A stretch of DNA of 37,233 nucleotides from an uncultured Clostridia bacterium (GCA_944384525.1 CALWTR010000029.1:1-37233); one strand, 5' to 3'. Positions 25,832 through 35,301 are shown, counted from the first letter of the stretch. Notes: a model not told the origin generated them from the sequence alone. Numbers and translations are program-made.

Positions 25832-27271
25832 ATGGCAAACGACAAGAAATTCGTCGAACAAATCACTCCTATGGAGGAGGACTTCGCGCGGTGGTACACC
25901 GACATAGTTAAAAAGGCCGATCTCATCGATTACTCCAGCGTAAAAGGCTGTATGATAATACGCCCTTACGGCTATGCTATATGGGAGAATATCCAGAGCA
26001 TACTCGACAAAAGATTCAAGGAGACCGGGGTCGAGAACGTATATATGCCTCTCTTCATCCCGGAAAGCCTGCTCAATAAGGAAAAGGATCATGTCGAGGG
26101 ATTTGCCCCCGAGGTCGCATGGGTCACTATGGGAGGCGAGGAAAAGCTTCAGGAGCGTCTCTGCGTCCGTCCGACGTCGGAGACTCTGTTTTGCGACCAC
26201 TACGCAAATATAATAAAATCCTACCGTGATCTGCCCAAGCTCTACAATCAGTGGTGCTCCGTCGTCAGATGGGAAAAGACCACGCGCCCGTTCCTCAGGA
26301 GCCGCGAGTTTCTCTGGCAGGAGGGTCATACGATGCACCGCACACGCGAGGAGGCTGAGGAGAGGACAGTCATGATGCTTAACCTCTATGCCGACTTCTT
26401 CGAGCAGGATCTCGGCATGCCGGTCATCCGCGGCAAGAAGACCGACAAAGAGAAATTTGCCGGCGCAGAGGCGACCTACACCGTTGAGGCACTCATGCAC
26501 GACGGAAAGGCGCTCCAGGGCGGTACCTCGCACAATTTCGGTGACGGGTTTGCTAAAGCATTCGGCATTCAGTATCTTGACAGCGACAACAAGCTCAAAT
26601 ACTGCAACCAGACCTCATGGGGAGTTTCAACAAGAATAATCGGTGGAATAATAATGACGCACGGAGACGACAGCGGACTTGTTCTCCCGCCCGCAGTCGC
26701 GCCCGTACAGGTCATCATAATCCCGGTACAGCAGCATAAAAGCGGAGTTCTCGAAGCTGCAGAAAAGCTGCGCAAGACCCTTTCGGATGCCGGAATAAGA
26801 GTCAAGACGGACGATTCTGAGCAAAGCCCGGGCTGGAAGTTCGCAGAGCACGAAATGCGCGGAGTTCCGCTCAGAATAGAGATAGGTCCCCGCGATATAG
26901 AGGCAAACAGCTGCGTGCTCGTCCGCCGAGACAACAGAGAGAAAAAAGTGCTCCCGCTCGACGCTGTCGTTACGGCAGTGCGCGAGGAAATGGATCTGCT
27001 CACTAAGGCACTCTACGCAAAAGCTCTCGAAAACAGGGAAAAACGCACGTTCCAGGCTCTCGATATGGAGGAGCTCAAGAAGATAGCCTCAGAACAGAGC
27101 GGATATATCAAGGCGATGTGGTGCGGAGACGAGGCGTGCGAGAATAAGATAAAAGAAGAGGCAGACCTCTCCTCGAGATGCATGCCCTTTAACGCAGAGA
27201 GCATCTCCGACAGATGCGTATGCTGCGGCAGACCGGCAAAAGCGCTCGTATACTGGGGCAAGGCTTACTGA
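25832..27271 (+). CDS. proS: Prolyl-tRNA synthetase, archaeal/eukaryotic type
   Basis: ProRS charges tRNA-Pro with proline and ATP. The 479-residue length without an editing insertion, and the C-terminal zinc-binding region ([20 protein letters not shown]) ending in tyrosine, identify the archaeal/eukaryotic-type enzyme found in some Firmicutes. Class II motif 2 ([23 protein letters not shown] region, 140-162) and motif 3 ([17 protein letters not shown]) are intact. The ATG at 25832 follows GGGGGA by 6 bases; the frame is open to 25802 without a ribosome site. The BirA-like gene follows after 39 bases and is probably co-transcribed. Confidence 0.96.
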   Translation: MANDKKFVEQITPMEEDFARWYTDIVKKADLIDYSSVKGCMIIRPYGYAIWENIQSILDKRFKETGVENVYMPLFIPESLLNKEKDHVEGFAPEVAWVTMGGEEKLQERLCVRPTSETLFCDHYANIIKSYRDLPKLYNQWCSVVRWEKTTRPFLRSREFLWQEGHTMHRTREEAEERTVMMLNLYADFFEQDLGMPVIRGKKTDKEKFAGAEATYTVEALMHDGKALQGGTSHNFGDGFAKAFGIQYLDSDNKLKYCNQTSWGVSTRIIGGIIMTHGDDSGLVLPPAVAPVQVIIIPVQQHKSGVLEAAEKLRKTLSDAGIRVKTDDSEQSPGWKFAEHEMRGVPLRIEIGPRDIEANSCVLVRRDNREKKVLPLDAVVTAVREEMDLLTKALYAKALENREKRTFQALDMEELKKIASEQSGYIKAMWCGDEACENKIKEEADLSSRCMPFNAESISDRCVCCGRPAKALVYWGKAY

Positions 27272-27310
27272 TATCAAAGTAACATCAAGACCGGCGGAGG
27301 CTGATCCAAT

Positions 27311-28114
27311 ATGAATGAAATTTCAAACGCTGTCGGAGACATAATGAATATGCGCTCCGTCGGAGGCAGGGTCATACGGACCGAGGTTCACACGGCTCCC
27401 ATTAACACCTCAGAGGTCGCAAAAATACGCGCAGAGGAGGGATGCCCGGACGGCTACTCAATTATATACTGCGGTCCGTCACACGGCAAAAAAGGCGGGA
27501 AACACGACGGAGCCGAGACGATAAGCGTATCCTCGGTACTGCGTCCCTCTATCTTCCCTTCCCAGTCCGGCTTTCTGCTTGCCATGGCAACAGTGGCGCT
27601 CATCCACGCGCTGGAAGAATATACCGACTCACGCATAGGTGTAGTATGGCCGTCTGCCGTATACTGCAACGGTCACAAAGTAGGCAGCGCAGGAATAGAG
27701 GGAAAACTGCGCAGTGCGGCGGAGTACGAATACCTTATAATCAACTTCTCGGTCTCCGTGTCTCAATCGGACTTTCCCAGTCGGCTCGGAGACATCATAA
27801 AGAAGGTATTCAGCGGAAAAAAGCAAACCGAAACCTGTCTTATGGCGGACAGCATACTTAATCAGCTTTTTACCATGTACAATGACCCGGGAAGAGGAGG
27901 AGCTTTTGTCAACGAGTACAGAGAGCGTTCCCTGCTCCGCGGCCATTACGTTATGCTCCGAGACAAAAACGGGATCTTCCGACGCGCTAAAGTGCTAGGT
28001 ATTTCCAAGAACACAGAAATAATACTTGAAAACCGTGACGGGAGCGTATCCAACGTATATTCTCCGTCAATGGTATCTCTGCCGAAGATACACAAAAAAT
28101 ATATATTCCGGTGA
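27311..28114 (+). CDS. Degenerate BirA-like biotin-protein ligase homologue
   Basis: The 267-residue protein aligns by eye with BirA: VSSVLRPS (73-80), LLAMATVALIHALEE (89-103), then a C-terminal SH3-like domain (FVNEYRERSLLRGHYVMLRD...AKVLGI, 199-230). The key motifs are changed. The GRGRRGR adenylate loop is replaced by GPSHGKKGGKHDG, KWPND reads VWPSA (112-116), and the glycine-rich GIGIN segment reads INFSVSV. Lys123 in NGHKVG, equivalent to the biotin-site Lys, is retained. There is no N-terminal DNA-binding domain. It is probably not an ordinary ligase; it may bind a ligand or a biotin-acceptor domain. A GGAGG site lies 10 bases before the ATG. It is co-transcribed with proS. Confidence 0.8.
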   Translation: MNEISNAVGDIMNMRSVGGRVIRTEVHTAPINTSEVAKIRAEEGCPDGYSIIYCGPSHGKKGGKHDGAETISVSSVLRPSIFPSQSGFLLAMATVALIHALEEYTDSRIGVVWPSAVYCNGHKVGSAGIEGKLRSAAEYEYLIINFSVSVSQSDFPSRLGDIIKKVFSGKKQTETCLMADSILNQLFTMYNDPGRGGAFVNEYRERSLLRGHYVMLRDKNGIFRRAKVLGISKNTEIILENRDGSVSNVYSPSMVSLPKIHKKYIFR

Positions 28115-28146
28115 TCTCAGAGCAGGCAAAGGCACTCTGGGACACG

Positions 28147-28180
28147 AAAAACACGGACGTTTTTAACGCCCGTGTTTTTT
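28147..28180 (+). terminator. Terminator of the proS unit
   Basis: A 10-bp stem including ACACGG/CCGTGT (28147-28156 and 28170-28179) with a 13-base loop is followed by T residues. Confidence 0.85.
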
Positions 28181-28475
28181 ATTTACCGATAGACGTATCC
28201 GGCGCACTGAGATAATAAAATACATATTAAAAACGTATAAATATATACTGTCGTAGCAATGCATGATATCTCATCCTCATCGCAATGCGGGCAGTTTCAT
28301 CGATATCGGGGACTATAATACAAAAAATATCCCTATCAGGTCCTTTTTTATTTCAAGCTTTGTTTTAAACTTTATTTCAAATTTTATTTTAAGCCCGGTT
28401 ATAACTTCAAAAATAAAATATCGCGCCGCGATATTATTTTTATCCTAGTATACGGCGCGGGAAAGGCGCATTTTT
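28181..28475. other. A+T-rich leader region before the micro-protein gene
   Basis: No supported gene is seen. Repeated TTTCAA/TTTTAAA/TTTTATTTTAAG words lie near 28345-28395. A perfect dyad AATATCGCG-1-CGCGATATT (28417-28435) is followed by a T-rich stretch and could be an operator or weak attenuator. A TATAAT at 28316-28321 has no good -35 partner. Confidence 0.5.
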
Positions 28476-28580
28476 ATGGGCAGTCTCAAATACGCCGCGG
28501 CGATCGCCGCATATGTGATCCTTGCGATGCTATTGCTTAGAATAGCTTATGATATATGCGGAGGTGAGGTCAGGCTTTGA
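28476..28580 (+). CDS. 34-residue membrane micro-protein coupled to the M50 protease
   Basis: The frame reads MGSLKYAAAIAAYVILAMLL and continues LRIAYDICGGEVRL. It is one hydrophobic helix (about residues 7-24) with a short polar tail. AAAGG lies 10 bases before the ATG. Its stop overlaps the TTG start of the M50 gene (TTGA), a classic translational-coupling arrangement that supports translation. I know no family for it. It could be a regulator, partner or substrate of the protease, or simply a coupling device that brings ribosomes to the TTG start. Confidence 0.6.
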   Translation: MGSLKYAAAIAAYVILAMLLLRIAYDICGGEVRL

Positions 28581-29254
28581 GTTTTTACAGAGGACTTATA
28601 AAAACGGCGGTGATTTTGCACGGAGCTCTGCCGCTGCTGCTGAGCATAACCCTGCTCTTCGGTTTCGACTCCCCCGAGACTGCGCTCATGACTTTATCGG
28701 CCGCGCTCTTTCATGAGGCGGGCCACATCGGAGCGATGCTCGCGCTCGGCATCCCGCACGGAGGAGTAAAAGCGCGGATGGGCGGACTTATGATCGTCCC
28801 TAAAAAGAGCCTCAGCTATAAAGAGGAGATAATATCTGCCGCGGCCGGACCTGCGGCAAGTCTTTTGGGAGCGGCGATAGCCTTTGCCGCCTCATTTTCA
28901 CTCGGGGATTTCTTCGTTATATACGCACTTATAAATCTTATAACCACGTTCTCCAACCTTATACCTGTCCGCGGATACGACGGATACAGGATCATATACT
29001 GCGCCGCCGCACTGAAGACTGAAGAGCGCACAGCGTTCCGGATATGTTATTCTATATCCTTTTTATTCTCCGCCGTGCTCTGTTTCACAGCGCTGTTTTT
29101 CATGCTGCGATGCGGCGCGGGATTCTTTCTTTTTTTCTCCTTTTTTGCGGAGTTGCTGTGCTGTATGGCTTCCGGAAGGATTTTCGGAGGATTTAAGAGA
29201 AAACAAGAGAATGCGAGAGATTTTAAGAGGAAAGGAAGATTTTTTCACAATTAA
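28577..29254 (+). CDS. M50-family intramembrane metalloprotease (site-2 protease)
   Basis: The 225-residue polytopic protein has the zinc motif HEAGH (His46, Glu47, His50) in a membrane helix. A second metal-ligand segment, NLIPVRGYDGYRI, carries Asp135 in place of the usual NPDG/PLDG. Its size and form are like SpoIVFB, without PDZ or CBS domains, so it could cleave a membrane-held pro-factor or anti-sigma factor; no such partner is in the window except the 34-residue micro-protein. The start is TTG, overlapping the micro-protein stop, with GGAGGTGAGG upstream. The C-terminus is basic and probably cytosolic. Confidence 0.88.
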   Translation: MSFYRGLIKTAVILHGALPLLLSITLLFGFDSPETALMTLSAALFHEAGHIGAMLALGIPHGGVKARMGGLMIVPKKSLSYKEEIISAAAGPAASLLGAAIAFAASFSLGDFFVIYALINLITTFSNLIPVRGYDGYRIIYCAAALKTEERTAFRICYSISFLFSAVLCFTALFFMLRCGAGFFLFFSFFAELLCCMASGRIFGGFKRKQENARDFKRKGRFFHN

Positions 29255-29320
29255 ATACGGATAATTCTGCCTCATTCCAGGAGATTAAAAATAATTTGCG
29301 AAAAAAAATTAAAAAAACTA

Positions 29321-29349
29321 TTGCATTTTATATTTGTTTTTGCTATAAT
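29321..29349 (+). promoter_or_regulatory. Promoter of the potABCD operon
   Basis: TTGCAT (29321-29326) and TATAAT (29344-29349) are 17 bases apart. A leader hairpin GGGGT/ACCCC (29378-29393) lies about 20 bases after the expected start and might influence expression. Confidence 0.7.
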
Positions 29350-29429
29350 TGCATTCGTGATTTTTTTGTGGAAAAATGGGGTATTAAGACCCCTCCCTCA
29401 TTTTGTTCAAAGAAAGGATCCGGAGCACG

Positions 29430-30542
29430 ATGGCAAGACTCATAGAGCTGAAGGGAATAACGAAGGAATTCGACGGAGAAAAAGTCCTCAATTCCATAGA
29501 TCTTTATATACGCGACAAGGAGTTCATAACTCTCCTCGGTCCCTCCGGATGCGGCAAGACAACTACGCTCAGGATAATCGGCGGCTTTGAAAAGCAGGAC
29601 GCCGGTGAACTGTATTTTGACGGCGTTGAAATATCGGACGTCCCCGCCTACAAGCGGCACGTCAACACCGTGTTCCAGAAATATGCGCTCTTCCCGCACC
29701 TGAACGTCTATGAAAATGTAGCGTTCGCTCTGCGCCTGAAGAAGTTGCCGGAAAAAGAGATATCCGAGCGGGTGTCGGAAATGCTGGAGATGGTCGATCT
29801 CGTCGGATTTGAGGCAAAAAATGTCACTACCCTCTCAGGCGGACAGCAACAGAGAGTTGCGATAGCCAGGGCGCTGATCTCCAAGCCGCGCGTCCTGCTG
29901 CTAGACGAGCCTCTCGGCGCGCTTGACCTCAAGCTCAGAAAGGATATGCAGAACGAGCTCAAAAACATACAGCAGGCTACAGGTATAACATTTATATATG
30001 TGACCCACGATCAGGAGGAGGCGCTCTCCATGTCCGACACGATAGTCGTCATGGCAAAGGGAGAGATACAGCAGATAGGCACGCCTACCGATATATATAA
30101 CGAACCGAAAAACGCATTCGTCGCAGACTTTATCGGGGAAAGCAATATCCTTGACGGCGTGATGATATGCGATAAAAAAGTCTCCTTTGCCTCGCATACA
30201 TTCACTTGCGTCGACGGCGGCTTTGGACCGAACGAGCCGGTCGACGTCGTAGTAAGGCCTGAGGACGTAGACGTCGTCCCGGTCAAGAAAGGTATGCTCC
30301 GAGGCAAGGTCACGTCTGTCACTTTCAAGGGCGTGCACTGGGAGATAATCGTCGATATTGACGGATTCAAATGGATGATACAGACAACAGATTACGTCGC
30401 TCCTGAGGCCGAGATAGGTCTGTATATCGAACCGGACGCTATCCATATAATGAAAAAATCCGAATTTTCCGGAATGTTCGGCGATTACTCCTCTTTCTCT
30501 GATGAGCTCGACGAGCTCTCGGACGCCGACGCGGTCGACTGA
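29430..30542 (+). CDS. potA: Spermidine/putrescine ABC importer ATPase PotA
   Basis: PotA powers polyamine uptake from the cytosolic face. The 370-residue protein has Walker A GPSGCGKT (37-44), Q-loop [10 protein letters not shown], signature LSGGQQQR, Walker [12 protein letters not shown] and the H-loop VTHDQEEA, then a C-terminal TOBE domain. The frame is open from 29403, but the ATG at 29430 with GGAG upstream is the family start. It leads a four-gene operon in the standard A-B-C-D order. The acidic tail ([13 protein letters not shown]) is an addition after the TOBE domain. Confidence 0.95.
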   Translation: MARLIELKGITKEFDGEKVLNSIDLYIRDKEFITLLGPSGCGKTTTLRIIGGFEKQDAGELYFDGVEISDVPAYKRHVNTVFQKYALFPHLNVYENVAFALRLKKLPEKEISERVSEMLEMVDLVGFEAKNVTTLSGGQQQRVAIARALISKPRVLLLDEPLGALDLKLRKDMQNELKNIQQATGITFIYVTHDQEEALSMSDTIVVMAKGEIQQIGTPTDIYNEPKNAFVADFIGESNILDGVMICDKKVSFASHTFTCVDGGFGPNEPVDVVVRPEDVDVVPVKKGMLRGKVTSVTFKGVHWEIIVDIDGFKWMIQTTDYVAPEAEIGLYIEPDAIHIMKKSEFSGMFGDYSSFSDELDELSDADAVD

Positions 30543-30597
30543 TACCGCGGAAATAAAGACAAGGAAATTCCCAATCGGGTTTACGGTGTATCAAAAA

Positions 30598-31410
30598 ATG
30601 AAAGAAAAAAGATCCTTTATGCGCTCCGCGGCCGCGGCGCCGCATATAGTATGGGCGGTGCTCTTCATAGTTGTGCCGCTGATTATCGTGGTATACTATT
30701 CCTTTACAGACCGCTCCGGTGCTTTCACCCTCGATAATATCAAGGGGCTCGGAGATTACACGCAGATATTTCTCCTCTCGGTCGAGCTCGCGCTCATAGC
30801 GACCATAGTCTGCTTTCTGGTCGGATATCCGCTCGCTTATATAATCGCAAGGCAAAAGCCGAAGATGCAGAAATTCTACATAATGCTGCTCATGCTGCCG
30901 ATGTGGACAAATCTGCTGATCCGCACCTACTCGCTGATGGCGATATTCGACGACGGCGGATTCCTCAATACCCTGCTCGGGACGCAGTTCCATATAATCG
31001 GGACAAAAGGCGCTGTCATATTCGGTATGGTCTATGATTTCCTGCCCTATATGGTACTCCCGATATACACATGCATATCAAAAATAGATCCTTTTATGTG
31101 GGAGGCGGCAAGTGACCTCGGCTGTTCCCCGCTTTCAGTCATCGTCAAGGTCATATTCCCGCTGTCCCTGTCCGGGATAATATCCGGTATAACGATGGTG
31201 TTCGTTCCCTCTATCAGCACGTTCTATATTTCGCAAAAACTCGGGGGCGGTACATTTGAACTGATAGGCGACACGATAGAACGACAGTTCGCCTCCAATG
31301 CGCTGAATACCGGAGCGGCGATCTCATTCGCAATGATGATACTGATACTTATATCGATTTGGATAATGAATAAGTTTTCAGATCCTGAGGAGGGAGGTAT
31401 CATCGTATGA
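30598..31410 (+). CDS. potB: Polyamine ABC importer permease PotB
   Basis: The protein is 270 residues from the ATG at 30598, matching the usual PotB length. Six membrane helices are visible. The ATPase-contacting EAA loop reads WEAASDLGCSPLSVIVKVIFPLSLSG. The frame is open back to 30502 inside potA, and the ATG at 30598 has no strong ribosome site, so a start slightly upstream cannot be excluded. It overlaps potC by 4 bases (ATGA). Confidence 0.92.
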   Translation: MKEKRSFMRSAAAAPHIVWAVLFIVVPLIIVVYYSFTDRSGAFTLDNIKGLGDYTQIFLLSVELALIATIVCFLVGYPLAYIIARQKPKMQKFYIMLLMLPMWTNLLIRTYSLMAIFDDGGFLNTLLGTQFHIIGTKGAVIFGMVYDFLPYMVLPIYTCISKIDPFMWEAASDLGCSPLSVIVKVIFPLSLSGIISGITMVFVPSISTFYISQKLGGGTFELIGDTIERQFASNALNTGAAISFAMMILILISIWIMNKFSDPEEGGIIV

Positions 31411-32252
31411 AAAAATTTTCCGCGGCATACCTGATAATCATATTCGGGATACTTTATATCCCGATAGTTACCATGATGCTCTTCTCTTTTAACAGCTCAT
31501 CCTCCACTGCGAACTTCACAGGCTTCAGCTTTTACTGGTACAGAGAGCTGTTTGTAAACAGCAGAGACGTAACGTTCAACGCGCTGAAAAACACATTGAT
31601 ACTCGCGCTGAGCTCCGCCGCTCTGGCGACCGTGATAGGCACCGCCGCCGCGGAGGGCGTCAACCGCATGAGAAGCAAACTTGCAAAAAGACTTATATCA
31701 GGAGTTACAAATATACCAATGATGAACCCGGATATAGTCACCGGTATGTCAATGATGCTCCTCTTCGTTGCGGTCACATCCTTCATCGGTATAAAATATG
31801 ACGACATCGGCTTCATAGCGATGCTGATCGCGCACACGACCTTCTGTATCCCATACGTTTTCCTGTCCGTCATGCCGAAGGTCAAAAATTTCTCCTCTTA
31901 TTTAAGCGATGCGGCGCTCGATCTTGGATGTACTCCGATACAGGCGTTTTTCCGCGTTGAGCTCCCGAACATAATGCCGGGCGTCATCACCGGATTCATC
32001 ATGGCATTCACCCTCTCGCTGGATGATTTCGTCATATCCTACTTTGTCGGCGGAACAACGTTCCAGACGCTCCCGCTGCTGATATACAGCATGACTAAAA
32101 AGAAGGTCACGCCGGATATGTACGCACTTTCTACACTCATTATAGTAGTTATCTTCTTACTTCTCGTCATAACTAACATTCGCAACGACAAGGAGGAGAG
32201 GAAACTGCTCAGAGCAAATAAAAACAATAAAGGAAGGTTGATAGGTAAATGA
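31407..32252 (+). CDS. potC: Polyamine ABC importer permease PotC
   Basis: This 281-residue six-helix permease has the EAA loop DAALDLGCTPIQAFFRVELP (residues about 168-187), followed by PGVITGFIMAFTLSLDDFVISYF, a hallmark of PotC/PotI. It pairs with PotB to form the channel. It starts inside the potB stop (ATGA), and its own stop overlaps the potD start in the same way, so stoichiometric translation is likely. The C-terminus is basic and cytosolic. Confidence 0.94.
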   Translation: MKKFSAAYLIIIFGILYIPIVTMMLFSFNSSSSTANFTGFSFYWYRELFVNSRDVTFNALKNTLILALSSAALATVIGTAAAEGVNRMRSKLAKRLISGVTNIPMMNPDIVTGMSMMLLFVAVTSFIGIKYDDIGFIAMLIAHTTFCIPYVFLSVMPKVKNFSSYLSDAALDLGCTPIQAFFRVELPNIMPGVITGFIMAFTLSLDDFVISYFVGGTTFQTLPLLIYSMTKKKVTPDMYALSTLIIVVIFLLLVITNIRNDKEERKLLRANKNNKGRLIGK

Positions 32253-33487
32253 AAAAAATTCTCTCGGCTATTTTGGTACTCTCTCTGGCGGCGTCTCTCA
32301 TATCGCTGCTGTCCTCCTGCGGAGACAGCGATACGATAACGCTCAACGTCTATAACTGGGGCGAATATATCTCTGACGGTTCAGAGGGTTCGCTCAACAT
32401 CAATGAGGAATTTGAAAAGTATTACTTTGAGAAATACGGAGTAAAGATCGACGTCAACTATACGACTTATGACTCGAACGAGAGCATGTACAGCAAGATA
32501 TCCAAGGGCGGAAGTACCTATGACGTTATAATCCCCTCCGACTATATGATCGGAAAGCTCATAGAAGACGATCTTCTCTATGCTTTCAACCCCGCGGAGA
32601 CAGTGGAAAATTACTCACATATCAGAGATGAATTCAAGGATCTCTATTTTGATCCCGACAATATGTATTCCGTCCCCTATACATACGGCAAGGTCGGAAT
32701 AATATATAACTCCACCCTCGTAGACGAATCAGACGTCGCAGATCAGAGCTGGGCGCTGATGTGGAACGACAAGTACTCCGGGAAGATACTCCAGTTCAAC
32801 AACCCCCGCGATGCGTTCGGCACCGCTATGTACTATCTCGGCATTGACGTCAATACTACAGATAAGGCGCAGTGGCAGCAGGCCGCCGACAAGCTCGCAG
32901 AGCAGAAACCCCTTGTACAGGGTTATGTAATGGACGAGATATTCGGCAAGATGACGAGCGCGTCATCCGCCGTATCGGTATACTATGCAGGCGATTATCT
33001 CACCATGTATCTTGACAATTCCGATCTCCGCTTCTATTACCCCAAGGAGGGAACGAACGTCTTTGTCGACTCCATGTGCATACCTAAAAACAGCGAGAAC
33101 AAGGAGGCGGCAATAGAATACATCAACTTCCTCTGCAGCGAGAGGATAGCCGTCGAGAATGCAATGTATATAGGATACGCATCCCCGAACGACTATGTCA
33201 CCAACAGCGCCGAATACAAGACATATCTTGAGGAGGAGTTTGAGGGCATTGATGCTTACGATCTGCTGTACGGCAGCGAGGAGGTAAAAACATCTTATTT
33301 CCATACCCTCGACGCCGATATGACGGATTACACCAACTCGCTCTGGGAAAACCTCAAGATAAACAACGGCTCCAACGCTTGGGTATACATCGCAAGTGGA
33401 GTGATCGTCGTGCTGATAGCAGGCGGCATAATTTACTCCGGCGTCAAGAAGAAAAAACGCGCAAAGAGCTATACAAAAACCAAATAA
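32249..33487 (+). CDS. potD: Polyamine-binding lipoprotein PotD with extra C-terminal membrane helix
   Basis: The 412-residue substrate-binding protein captures spermidine or putrescine outside the membrane. The signal peptide ends in lipobox LSSC (Cys24). The family start LNVYNWGEYI and the ligand-site stretches YDVIIPSDYM and VPYTYGKVGIIYN match PotD/PotF. Unusually, residues about 378-399 form a second membrane helix followed by KKKKRAK and a short tail. The mature protein would then be held at both ends, by lipid at the N-terminus and by a helix at the C-terminus. The gene overlaps potC by 4 bases and ends the operon before a strong terminator. Confidence 0.93.
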   Translation: MKKILSAILVLSLAASLISLLSSCGDSDTITLNVYNWGEYISDGSEGSLNINEEFEKYYFEKYGVKIDVNYTTYDSNESMYSKISKGGSTYDVIIPSDYMIGKLIEDDLLYAFNPAETVENYSHIRDEFKDLYFDPDNMYSVPYTYGKVGIIYNSTLVDESDVADQSWALMWNDKYSGKILQFNNPRDAFGTAMYYLGIDVNTTDKAQWQQAADKLAEQKPLVQGYVMDEIFGKMTSASSAVSVYYAGDYLTMYLDNSDLRFYYPKEGTNVFVDSMCIPKNSENKEAAIEYINFLCSERIAVENAMYIGYASPNDYVTNSAEYKTYLEEEFEGIDAYDLLYGSEEVKTSYFHTLDADMTDYTNSLWENLKINNGSNAWVYIASGVIVVLIAGGIIYSGVKKKKRAKSYTKTK

Positions 33488-33529
33488 AAAAAATACCGGC
33501 GGGTCGGATAGACCCGCCGATGTTTTTTT
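33485..33529 (+). terminator. Bidirectional terminator of pot and PHP units
   Basis: A 9-bp stem CGGCGGGTC/GACCCGCCG (33497-33505 and 33511-33519) with a 5-base loop has T runs on both strands. It serves potD and the convergent PHP gene. Confidence 0.92.
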
Positions 33530-33568
33530 AACCGAAACGACAAACCGCATCAGAGTCGGCAAATAAAG

Positions 33569-34297
33569 TCACTGTTCTGAAGGCAATGCACCATAAGGAA
33601 AAATAACTGATGCGCCCATACCAAACAGGTAATCATGAGAGCGGAGCACGGACACCAGCTCCGCAGAATTTTTCGGCACTTCCTTGGTCAGAAGAGAGAT
33701 AAACGCCTCGTAACCTCTGTGGTGACAGTCAGAGCCTGCGGTGAGTATAAAATCCTTCCGTTCCGATAACGCACGCTTTCCGTATACCGATGAATATGCC
33801 GGGCAAGAGTTATGTCCCGGTGCCATATTCAACACTTCTATGCCGTCAAGCACCGACGGCGGCTTTGCAACTATGCCCTTACGGAACGGATGCGCCTGTA
33901 TCAGCAGAAGTTCTTCCCTCTTCCAGTCCCGATAAAAATCCTCGGGCGTACCGGACATATAAGAATATATCCCCTCTACCTCATCCTCGCCGAAGCCGTA
34001 AAGGAGGTAGTCGTTGGAATTTTCAACAAAGCGAAGCTCCATACCGAGTATAACGCTCATTTTAAGGCGTTCTCCCTCCTCCGCCGCGCGATGATAATCC
34101 GAGAGAAAAAATTCCGCCGCCTGACGCGCGCCCATTTCCATGAGCCGCGATGTGAAGTGATTGGTCACACATACCGCATCATAACCTGCATCTGCATATA
34201 TCTGAACGAGTTCCTCCGGAGATATATCAGCGCAGCTGCTCACCGGCGAGGTATGTGCGTGGAGTTCCGTCTTATATTTGTAAATATTTATTTCCAT
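33569..34297 (-). CDS. PHP-domain metal-dependent phosphoesterase
   Basis: The 242-residue protein has the PHP metal-ligand blocks in order: ELHAHT (His13, His15), DAVCVTNHF, GMELRF, QAHPFR and GSDCHH. These bind up to three metal ions in this fold, so it is probably an active phosphatase or nuclease-type phosphoesterase; histidinol-phosphatase and RNase AM/TrpH relatives have the same core. The ATG at 34297 is preferred over one at 34306 because AAAGGA sits at a proper distance only for the former. It follows the radical SAM gene by 80 bases and may share its transcript. Confidence 0.88.
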   Translation of the reverse strand: MEINIYKYKTELHAHTSPVSSCADISPEELVQIYADAGYDAVCVTNHFTSRLMEMGARQAAEFFLSDYHRAAEEGERLKMSVILGMELRFVENSNDYLLYGFGEDEVEGIYSYMSGTPEDFYRDWKREELLLIQAHPFRKGIVAKPPSVLDGIEVLNMAPGHNSCPAYSSVYGKRALSERKDFILTAGSDCHHRGYEAFISLLTKEVPKNSAELVSVLRSHDYLFGMGASVIFPYGALPSEQ

Positions 34298-34377
34298 TTT
34301 TAACATTCCTTTCCGTCAAAAGCCGATGATCGGCAATATGTATCTTCTATACCGTATATATACCGGAGCCGTCCGGA

Positions 34378-35301
34378 TCATATGCCGTGTTGGGGACAGC
34401 CGGCAATGAACTCCTCGCCAAAGCCCGGGATATATGACTCTTCGGCAGACTCTCTCTGCTGTATAAAAGCATTTTTTATGCCGAGCTTTTCCGCATGCCC
34501 GACTGCGTCGCGGTATTCCGCGGCGCTGACGCGTCTGTTCAGCGGAGGCGGCATTCCGGGCGGCGGAGTATACTGACTCATTATGCTTATATAAATACTG
34601 TCTCTGAACTCGGAATACAGCCGGCTGAGCGCGAGCTTGGTATTGGCGACCGCACCGGGCAGCAGGAGCAATCTTACGATAACTCCCGACAGCATGATAC
34701 CGCCGTCTGAGAAGCGGCATTCAGGGTGCTGGCGCACCATTTCAGCTATCGCTCTGAGTGCGATATCGGGATAATCCGCCGCCGCGGAATATTTCAGCGC
34801 GAGCGCAGATACCGAATATTTGAAGTCCGGCAGATATATATCTATTTTCCCTTCCAGACGGCGCAGCCGGTCGACGAGCTCATACCCGCCGGTGTTATAT
34901 ACAGTCGGCACCGAAAGACCGCGGCCGCGGGCGATATCGACCGCGGCGGCTACATGAGGCATAAAGTGAGTCGGCGTCACAAAATTTATATTGTGTGCGC
35001 CCATTTTCTGAAGCGAGAGCATTATCTCTGCCAAGCCCTCTGAATCCACTCTCCTGCCAAAATCAGGACTGCGGGATATCTCCCTGTTCTGGCAGTATAT
35101 ACATCCCAGCTGACATCCGCTGAAAAATATCGTTCCCGAACCGCGCGTACCCGATATCGGAGGTTCCTCCCACATATGGAGCGCCGCTCGCGAGATGACG
35201 GGCGTGCTCAGTGCGCCACAGCGCCCCCGGACTCCGCCGCTCCGGTCAGCTCCGCACTCACGCGGGCACAGACGGCATGGTGAATATAAGTTTTCCGTCA
35301 A
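34378..35301 (-). CDS. PflX-like radical SAM protein
   Basis: The protein is 307 residues from a TTG start at 35301, with GGAGG 5 bases upstream. An upstream-extended frame to 35376 is impossible because it runs through the -10 box. The N-terminus has an extra Cys set (C9, C12, C16, C28; SPCRLCPRECG...GRCG). The radical SAM cluster is CQLGCIYC (C63, C67, C70). This matches the PflA-related group annotated as putative pyruvate formate-lyase activating enzyme (PflX/AmmeMemoRadiSam-like). The true substrate is unknown, and no glycyl-radical enzyme is in the window. Confidence 0.87.
   Translation of the reverse strand: MTENLYSPCRLCPRECGADRSGGVRGRCGALSTPVISRAALHMWEEPPISGTRGSGTIFFSGCQLGCIYCQNREISRSPDFGRRVDSEGLAEIMLSLQKMGAHNINFVTPTHFMPHVAAAVDIARGRGLSVPTVYNTGGYELVDRLRRLEGKIDIYLPDFKYSVSALALKYSAAADYPDIALRAIAEMVRQHPECRFSDGGIMLSGVIVRLLLLPGAVANTKLALSRLYSEFRDSIYISIMSQYTPPPGMPPPLNRRVSAAEYRDAVGHAEKLGIKNAFIQQRESAEESYIPGFGEEFIAGCPQHGI

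Noticed and set aside
25511-26533. Long open frame of 340 codons on the minus strand
   Set aside because: It lies antisense across the 5' half of proS and both divergent promoters, and its translation has no recognisable domain; it mirrors the codon structure of proS.
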